Assembly: GCA_021229015.1 (NCBI GenBank)
Contig: CM037792.1
Location: forward strand, 5,520,388 to 5,584,387
Length of the DNA: 64,000 nt
Direction of reading: 5' to 3'
Origin: Solen grandis
Lineage: Eukaryota; Mollusca; Bivalvia; Adapedonta; Solenidae
The first letter of the stretch is position 1; every line of letters begins with the position of its first letter. Below, piece by piece: positions 56,408-64,000 of the stretch. Position numbers and translations under genes: made by a program. The notes under the pieces were generated by a model. That model worked only from the letters and a program-made list of their open reading frames with translations. It made no database searches and was not told where the DNA came from.

Positions 56408-58087
56408 CGCCAGTACCAATATACCGTCACTCACCACACCCCACAAAGCGAGGGAGGTACACTCGACGTGTACACAACATGAATGTTATTTCCAGTACAT
56501 TACAATTACAAGTAACTTAAGATAACTATGTGTATATACATATATACACTATTGGACACAGATGTAACATTAACTGTACCGATTATATTAAAACCGTCTG
56601 CCACTGCCGTCTACGCGTTTTAAGTGTATATATTCACAACATTATGAGTGTACATTATGACAGAAAACTCAAAATTCTTCATCCTACCAAGGAGTGCTTC
56701 GAAGACAACGGAGGAATCTACCAGACAACAACAACAACATGACTACAATTTTCTGCCATTAATTAATTTCATTCATATCTTTCTTTTTATTTTGTACACA
56801 TACCATTACATTTTTTTTTTAAAATTACATATGCATCATAGACATATGATATTCCGAAGAGGAAGACATTCTTTCAGTATGTTTCCATACCGAATCTCGT
56901 TGATGATGATATTAATAGTTTGGTTTTTTTTTATTTATTTTTTTGTTGTTGTTGTTTTGTTGTTTTTGATTCCTTACAACTAAAGGACTAATATACTTTT
57001 TTTAAAAAAAAAAATGTATATAGTTATCACATACGAATAAGTATTCTTATGATTGATAAAACAAATAAATATATCTTGATTGTTAAAACAGTGAGCAAAA
57101 TATAGTGATTTAGCGAATATAGTAATTTTATAGGTACACATAATTTGTACTTAAGGTTGAAAGCGTGAGACCACTTTCAAAGTTGTTTGCAGATTAAATA
57201 GATTTTCTGCTATCTTCTTCAGAGAAATAGAAATGAATTTGTTTTGTAAGTACGTCAACAGTTTCTTAGCCAGTTTTATTTCGCTCATGCTATTCCCCTG
57301 TATATATGTCAGTCTAGCAATTTAAATTTTATATCAAACTTTATGGGCGTGGACAAATCAGCACAAAGATTTGCACGAGTACTAGACGATGTCCGTAAGT
57401 TTGCTTTATATTTCCTGCACGGAATTGAAATTCATATTTTTTTCAAGGAATCACCGCCGGGCATACTGTATTTGGTTCGTAGGTTGTCAATGGAACCGGG
57501 GGTTAGAGGTATAAAAATCCTTTCGGTTGCAGTTTCGGCATTTTCTCGTAATAAAACATGAACTTTTTGCCTAGAAATGAGGGAGCATGATTGAAATAAA
57601 AAAATAAAGGGATAATACACAAAAAAAAATCTAGTAATGAATTGTATTCAATGACGGAAATTAGGGCAAACTATGCAGCAATTCGGAATTGATCCTTTCA
57701 ATCCCATTCCTCTACGATATTTTAATATGATAAGAGATTATTTTATTAACATCATCAGAATGTCAATTTCAACATAAAAAACATAATCTATCAATTTTAA
57801 TTATAAAATTAAATTTACAAGTTCATGTCAATTTGATAAAAAAATCGTTTTGAAATTGGGTAGTGCAAAACCATTATAAAATAGAGATTTTTCAATTTCT
57901 GAAACGGAGCAGAGCGATTTGAAGCCCAACATACATTTGATGAACAAAATTGAAAATCTACAACTGCAGTGAAAGTCTATACACGGTAAGTTGATATTTA
58001 TTGTAATTACGAAGCTACAAAAGATAGAGGTTTATGAAAAATTATATAGATATCCTTTTTCAGGTTACCCAGCCAACATTCTAATAT
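56408..58087. other. Non-coding stretch
   Basis: Frames at 56648-56983 and 57343-57561 (+) lack known motifs; the first is low-complexity. T-rich and A-rich runs lie around 56930-57015. No element is identified. Confidence 0.45.
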
Positions 58088-58235
58088 CGGTCCGATATCT
58101 ATCCAATGTTTCTTTTTTATCGGCCCGATATCGTTTATGATATTGGGCCGTTATCGTTTTGCCCATCGGATTATAACGGTCCGATATCGTTTTATTATAG
58201 TTGTCGGTCCAATATCGGTCCGATATCGGCAATTT
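58088..58235. repeat. Array of the palindrome ATCGG(N)CCGAT
   Basis: At least six close variants occur in 150 bp: ATCGGTCCGAT, ATCGGCCCGAT, ATTGGGCCGTT, ATCGGATTATAACGG, CGGTCCGATATCG and ATCGGTCCGATATCGG. Each is a dyad, so the region is made of short CpG-rich palindromes in an AT-rich context. Spacing is irregular. Confidence 0.7.
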
Positions 58236-59181
58236 AATATAATATTTAATATAGTTTTTCAGTGTGAAAAAATACTATTACTGTGACAAAATGTGATTAA
58301 TATGGCACAAAATTATTTTTTTTTGCCTGGAATTGGGAATGTTTTCCTTGAAATTGGGAAAAAAACATACTTTTTGGCATTGGGAACATGACCCAATAAT
58401 GGTCATAAAAATGGGCGAAAAAAAAACCCTGCGTGGGAAATTACGCTTGAATTTGCTCGGTTTAGGGTGTGTCAGAATTACGCAATTTCATTGGTTCCAT
58501 CACGGTTTTTCATCCAATCATTTTAAATACAACTATTCAATCAGGCATATCTACACGACTTGGGCACAGCATTTCTATATAAACATTGTTGCTCATATGT
58601 AAATTTCTTACTGAAATAGTATTTACTACCTTGACTGCTGAGTCGTCGACAGTTTTTACTTGATATTTTGATCAGGCTAAATAAGCACACATTTTGCACG
58701 TCGCTGACGGACACGTTGTCCCATTGTTTATATGAATTTATGCCTTCACATTAAAGAGTGTGTTGTTTATTAGGGAGTTTTCATTGGTCGATGTTTTAAT
58801 CAATAACTGTTGTAAAAGGTTGTAAAACGAGCTTTTCTAAACGTACTTTCCCACGGCATGATGTCATGCAGTGAAACGGAATAAAGTCATCCGTGGGTTT
58901 CCGACGATTTAGTATACAAGGGGACCTTGGTTTTGATCCAGTTATTGAGAGAAACAAAAGGTTATAATATTTGCTTTTATATCCCTTTTTCACATAACAT
59001 TTTTACATGATAAAAGCTACATAATAAAGCCATAAGCCAGAGACTAAATGTGTATCTTTCTAGTGGGGACAAGTAGAAAATCTGTGTTTATAACAATATT
59101 AAACGTGTCCCCTCGTGAAAACAATTAATTTGCTCCATTATTGACTAGTAAAGCAAAAACAAAAAGCTAAAAAAACTAGAA
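58236..59181. other. Non-coding stretch
   Basis: The phrase 'attgggaa' recurs at 58331-58390 ('ggaattgggaatg', 'gaaattgggaaa', 'gcattgggaacat'). No gene is recognised. Confidence 0.45.
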
Positions 59182-59330
59182 ATGTGTCCATAGGACACAG
59201 ATGCCCTCGCAAACTGCTTTTTTCTCATGAAAGCATGTCAAAACTTTTGCCCAGACTGATAAGGATATTATACAAAAGGTGACTTTGATCAAGTGGAAAG
59301 GCAATGAGCACATGCTAAAAATACAGAATA
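59182..59330 (+). repeat. Mollusc-type repeat 'gaaatgtgtccataggacac'
   Basis: It opens 'agaaatgtgtccataggaca' and 'cagatgccc', a head I recall from bivalve interspersed repeats, and contains the palindrome GTGTCCATAGGACAC. It is non-coding. Confidence 0.5.
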
Positions 59331-59379
59331 TGCCCTAAATTCATTCCAATAAGCATATTTATGACTGACCATATAAGCT

Positions 59380-59890
59380 AATCCTGCTGCTGACAAGAAT
59401 TTAATAGCTTCTAGCAAAGCTCCTTGTCAAACACAAGTTGACTTTCCGACAATAAAAATAAAACAAAGGGCGATAACTCAAATTTTACTTGAACTTGGTC
59501 ACTAGACTTCTCCTTGATGTATGCAACATTATAATAAAGTTTTAAGTCAATCCCTGCGATAGAATTCATGTTATGCTCCAGACAAGAAATTATAACAAAG
59601 GGCAACTCAAATACCTAAATGTATGCAACATGATGAAAAATTTGAAATCAATCCCTGTAGTAGCATTTGTGTTACGCTCCTGAAAAAATTTAAGTATTAA
59701 CAAGAGCTGTCTGATGACAGCACGCTCGACTATTCCAGCGCTTTGTTAGTATTACAGTAAGAAAATTAACAAAGGGCAACAACTCCGAAATTATGCAAAT
59801 GAGAGTTATGGTTCTTGGTATGATCCCCTTGATGGATTACCCAATATGAAGTTTATTTGATATTTTATAGTTTTGGTTTTGGGGACAAAA
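59380..59890 (+). repeat. Mollusc-type repeats: 'caaagggcgataactc' and 'caagagctgtc...gacagc'
   Basis: Two tandem-like blocks (59440-59580 and 59590-59690) share 'acaaagggc', 'aactcaaat', 'atgtatgcaacat', 'tcaatccctg' and 'gttacgctcc/gttatgctcc'. At 59700 a new element starts with 'caagagctgtctgatgacag' and 'cacgctcgactatt', a hairpin head that I recall from many bivalve loci. It has no coding potential. Confidence 0.6.
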
Positions 59891-59929
59891 ATAAGTATAA
59901 AAAAATCACAAAAAGGGTAATCGAAATTT

Positions 59930-62900
59930 GAAATGAGTTATGGTTTTGGTATGCACCCCCCCTTGTGAGATTAAGCGGACCCCGAGGGAGAGTGAAATGT
60001 TTAATATTTTTTGAATAGTGAGAAAAAATTTAAAAGGCATTGGAAAAGTTATGTTCTTGTACAGTCATTATCTTATGGATCTCTCCCCTATGAAGTTTAT
60101 GTGATACCTTTCAGTTTTGATTTTGTGTGGAAAAACTTTGGGAGGAGGAGTAGGACGGAAAAGGAAATTATATGACCCAATTAAGTGGTGGGGGGTAAAA
60201 AATGGTTAAAAACCCTTTTAAAGATAAAAAATAAAATAAAGTACAATTGATTTTTAAAAAAAAATATATGTATCGGTAATGAGATAAAAATGGTAATTTT
60301 AAAGTTTTTTTAACAGAAAAATATTTTTAAATATTAAAAACTTACTTTAAAAATAAATTTTGGTTTTAATAAAAAAAAATAAAAAAAAAAATGATGTATA
60401 AAAAAATTAATAAAAAAAGTTATAAAAAGAAAATTAAAATTAAATTCTATGTTTATGTAGTGTATTTTTTTTAAAATTTTTGATAGTAATAAAAGTGGTG
60501 AAATGTTAGATTTTGAAAAATGTTAAATCGTTTTTTTAATAAAAAAAAGAAATAGTAAAAGTTGGAAAATGTAAAAAATTGATATTATACGGGAAAAAAA
60601 ATGGTGGATTAATGTTTTTGTAAGACAATATTTTGAATGTAAATGTCATGTTACCTTTTTATGAAGAAAGGTTAAAGGCCCACCAAAGGTAATGATTGAA
60701 TTTTGGGAAATTTTTTTTTTGAAAAAAGGCCCATATCCCATGTTATTTATTTTTAAAAATGTGAAAGTTGTTATAATTTTTATCGCTTTAAAAATGTCAT
60801 AAAAGGTGAATTATGGTGGGTGTGTTGTAATGTTTTTTCCCCCCTCCCGTCGGAGCATTTTAAAAATTTTGATAAAAAAAACCCGTATGTGTGATTTGGG
60901 TTTTTGGAAAAGTTTTCTGTCTGCCCCAAAAATTTTAATTTTTTTAAAATTTGAAATTCAAAGCCCCAAAAATGTGATGAAAAAAAATCATGAAATGTTT
61001 CCCATTGAAAAATTTTTGTAATATAAAATGGAAAAATTTAATTTGTAATTTTTTGTTTTGGTTTTTAAAGTTGTCAATAAACTGTAAGTATTTTGAAATA
61101 AGAGATGAGGATGCGATCAAAAGAAGCTTGGGTACATATGCCCCATTTTTTTTTTTGAAAAAGTAGGGGCGATTCCGAAGGACATGGGTTGGTGGGCGGA
61201 AGAATGACCCCTCAATTATTTGGTAAGCTGTAAATGAAAATAGTGTTTGTGATTATTTTTATTATTGATTTTACCCCCAAAAAAATAAAATGGTTAAAAT
61301 ATATTTTTTAGTGACATTGATGTAATATTAACATGATAAAAAGGAAGAGAAGTTATATACTATAAAGTGGTACCATGAGAAATTGTTGATTTTTTTAAAA
61401 CATGTTAATTCTGTACTTAAGAAATCCCCCAATGTTATAAAAGGTAGTTATTTTAAAAAAAGTGTCCCCCTGAATCTTTCAATCTAACAGGGGACAAAAA
61501 AGAGAGCAAAAAAAGCCCAAAGGTGTGTATGGGAAACATAAGTTAGTTTTTAAATAATTATTGTTTATGTAAATGTGTTTGTGCTGTAATGAATATAAAA
61601 CAAATAATTTATGGAATTGGGAATCAGTTTATGACCCCAAAAATCTTTTTTGGTCCCCCCATTGAATTCAAGGAAGTGTTGTGAAAGTTTTTATTGTTGG
61701 TCTTGTTTTGATGATGAACAATGTTGGGGAAATGTTGCCGATGAAAAAATATTTCAATTGAAAAATTAAAATTGGGAATTTTGTTGTAAATTTATGGGAA
61801 ATTAATTATGTTGGTTTTTAAAAGATTTTTGATGATGATGATTACCGAATGGGGTTTCCCTTTTTAAAAATAGTTTTCCCCCTTATTATCTTTTTCCAAA
61901 ATTTAAAAAACTTTTGTTTTTTGTCATTTTGAGTTATGGGCCCCGGCAAAAAAAAAACCGACAGAGTACGGAGGAAAACCAATTGAAACCCGTTACCCCC
62001 CCACAACTTTGTTGTTCAGGGGTTTAAATAATTTAAAAAGTGATTTTTTGTTAAATTTTTAATTTTGGGAAGGTTTAAAATAATTTTCAAAAAAATCATG
62101 AGACAGAATTTGTTTTAAAATAGATTTTAAAGAAATTATGATGAATATATAAATGTCTTAAAAATATTTTATTTTATCTGGGAAATAGTGAAACAGTTGT
62201 TATTACAAAGGCAAAAAAAATTTACGGGTAAATTGGTATCTCAGCTTGATTTTGTTTGGAACCATGTTCAGACAGACATGTAAAGCAGTTTTGTTTGCTT
62301 ATACAAAGTGTTTCCCTATACAGATTTTACTTTCAAGGAACTCAAGATTTTCTTTTAAAGCTTAGGGGCTCTCTTAAAAAAGAAAAAAAAAAATAAATAC
62401 ATTAAAAAATATATCTTTTGAACATTTTTTTTTTTATGTTTTACCATCATTTTTTAAGGCCTGGCTCCTTCAGAATTTCTTCAGTATCCTTGAGTTGCCC
62501 CTCCGTTGATACGGAAGGCATCTCCTTGGAGCATCTGTGTTTTTCTCCCCAAAAAACCTTTCCCAGTCGCTTGAACCCCCCAAAAAATCATAGCCATCAT
62601 TTCGCGTTGATCCTGTTTTATGTTTTCCCAAGGGTTTTCTGAGTTTTTACTATGCACGACCGTAACATCAAAAAAAATTTGAAAAAAAAACCCTTCAAGG
62701 AAGATATAAACCATAATAATGACTAATATTTAAAAGGGTTTTAGACAAAGTCTGATTTCACACAAACAAATAAGTACAAGGTAAACTCACAACCGATGTT
62801 TAAACTTTTTTTTTAATAAGGGAATACTACTTTTATAAGCAACAATTTTGTACTCCAGCTTCCCCCATTTTCTCTTATACAATAAAAAAACAGGCCTGGG

Positions 62901-63139
62901 GGGGGAAAAAATTTTTTTAAAAACTTCCTCGTCCTGCCTCGGCTGAGATGGTCATTTGAAGAAAATTATCAAAAAAATGCTTGATTGTCCTGCACTAAAC
63001 CCTTCACTCCTCATAGCAAACGGAAAGGGTTTATTTTTACTTGCCGAAACAATATTACATTTAACTAAATTTTTAAAAATAATTTTTTTTTCCTGATTTT
63101 AAAAAATTCTGAGCTTGGTTTTAAGCTGGGGGTTGATGA
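59930..63139. other. AT-rich, homopolymer-inflated sequence of doubtful quality
   Basis: Runs of A, T, G and C of 4-10 bases are far more frequent than in the preceding 59 kb, including G and C runs such as 'ggtggggggtaaaaaa' and 'ttttttcccccctcccg'. Word texture differs sharply from the left flank. I see no gene. A weakly copied or poorly assembled segment is more likely than a biological boundary. Confidence 0.5.
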
Positions 63140-63602
63140 TGACAGCCTAGAAGATGCCTGAGGTTGTGGCCTTTGAGGTGCCCGAGGTTGTGGTCTTTTG
63201 GGGGTGCCTGAGGGTTTGGTCTTGGGGGGACGACTGAGGTTGTGGCCTTTGAGATGCCTGAGGTTGTGGCCTTGGAGCGACTGAGGTTGTGGTCTTGGAG
63301 ACGCTGAGGTTTTGGTCTTGGGGGATGCCTGAGGTTGTGGCCCTTTGGGGACGACTGAGGTTGTGGCCTTTGAGATGCCTGAGGTTGGGACCTTTGGATG
63401 GCCCTTTGGAAAATGCCCGGGTTGTGGCCTTTGAGGTGCCTGGGGTTGTGGTCTTGGAGATGCCTGAGGTTGTGGTTTTTGGGGCGACTGAGGTTGTGGC
63501 CCCTTTTAGATGCCCGAGGTTTTGGCCCTTTGGGGACGACTGGGTTGTGGTCTTGGAGACGACTGAGGTTGTGGTCAGTAGTATAGGTAATGGGAAACCC
63601 AA
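63140..63602 (-). repeat. ~27-bp minisatellite, Thr-rich when read on the minus strand
   Basis: About 17 degenerate units of 'gatgcctgaggttgtggcct' plus 'tggag' occur. On the minus strand an open frame (63147-63602) reads units such as KTTTSGIS and KTTTSVAP, with internal frame slips where G- or T-runs vary in length. It could be part of another Thr-rich repeat gene or simply a non-coding minisatellite. Low base quality in this region makes the frame unreliable. Confidence 0.5.
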
Positions 63603-64000
63603 ATTAGGACGGGGGGTCTAACCACATGAAAACCCCGACTCACTATCCGTGGTTGGCTTATCATGTGTGAAATCCCCACCCAAAAAAACCCAAGTTGGTT
63701 CTTTTCCCATACTACTATTAGTTAAAAAAAATCAAAAAAATACACTAAAGTAAAATAAAAAAAACATTAATGTAAACTTTAAAAAAAAAAAAAAAAAAAC
63801 AATTTAAAAAAAATAAAGAAAATTATGTTTTTTTTTAAAACCCCTTTTTTTCCCCTCTGAATATGGAGGAGGGGGGTTTTTTAACGTATTATAAAAATTC
63901 AATATTATACAGTTTTTTTTATTTTTTTGGGTATTATCTCCATTGCCTCTTTTCTCCCCCGTTCTATTAATTTTTTCCTTTTTTTTTAAAAGTTTTTTGG
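63603..64000. other. Homopolymer-rich window end
   Basis: Long A, T, C and G runs (for example an A-run at about 63781-63799). No feature can be supported. Confidence 0.5.

Noticed and set aside
1..64000. A multi-gene system such as a defence, toxin or biosynthetic cluster
   Set aside because: No set of adjacent conserved coding regions exists; apart from the mucin-like gene, every recognisable coding remnant belongs to a transposable element.

Overview
This window reads as nuclear DNA from a marine bivalve mollusc (possibly a heterodont clam). It is AT-rich and gene-poor, full of microsatellites, with tRNA-headed SINEs, hairpin MITEs and several interspersed families that I recall from bivalve genomes: the element ending in 'gtgagcg ... 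ccctcttgt', the 'caagagctgtc ... gacagc' element, and the 'gggcagataactc' family. There are no bacterial-style operons, rRNA genes, CRISPR arrays or functional tRNA genes. Species cannot be fixed from the sequence alone.

Layout. 1-21 kb is intergenic or intronic sequence holding SINE families A and B, two full copies plus one fragment of a repeat that begins with a TATA box and a CRE palindrome (7.4, 15.2, 18.3 kb), an inverted pair of TTAA-bounded elements (12.65 and 14.76 kb), and a piggyBac-like hairpin MITE (17.07 kb). 21.1-23.15 kb is an unusual structure: arrays of a palindromic ~24-bp motif in opposite orientation around a 1.6-kb interior that has collected SINEs. 24-34 kb is repeats and otherwise featureless sequence. 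34.38-35.66 kb is a complete-length mariner with matching TIRs and TA target duplications but a broken transposase. 38.85-39.35 kb holds two abutting copies of a MITE with CTTAGCGCTAAG ends.

The only convincing host gene is at 41.47-47.85 kb (+): a secreted, mucin-like Thr/Ser-rich protein built from a 68-residue (204-bp) tandem repeat. Its two flanks are open and keep a strict multiple-of-three period. The middle 3.1 kb differs from the unit almost only by small deletions and looks like unpolished consensus, so the apparent gene break is probably an assembly artefact. The array runs into a 100-N gap, so the C-terminus is missing.

48-59 kb holds more SINEs, degenerate CpG-containing short-motif arrays, and a 5'-truncated APE-type LINE (52,807-56,393) still flanked by a perfect 14-bp target-site duplication. 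Most of its frame breaks sit at homopolymers. From about 59.9 kb to the end the sequence has inflated homopolymers and is of doubtful quality; it ends with a ~27-bp minisatellite that reads as Thr-rich peptide on the minus strand.

No multi-gene system is visible. The items most worth pursuing are the mucin-like repeat gene, the inverted palindromic arrays at 21-23 kb, and the TATA/CRE repeat family. All coordinates of divergent repeats are approximate, because they were judged by eye.
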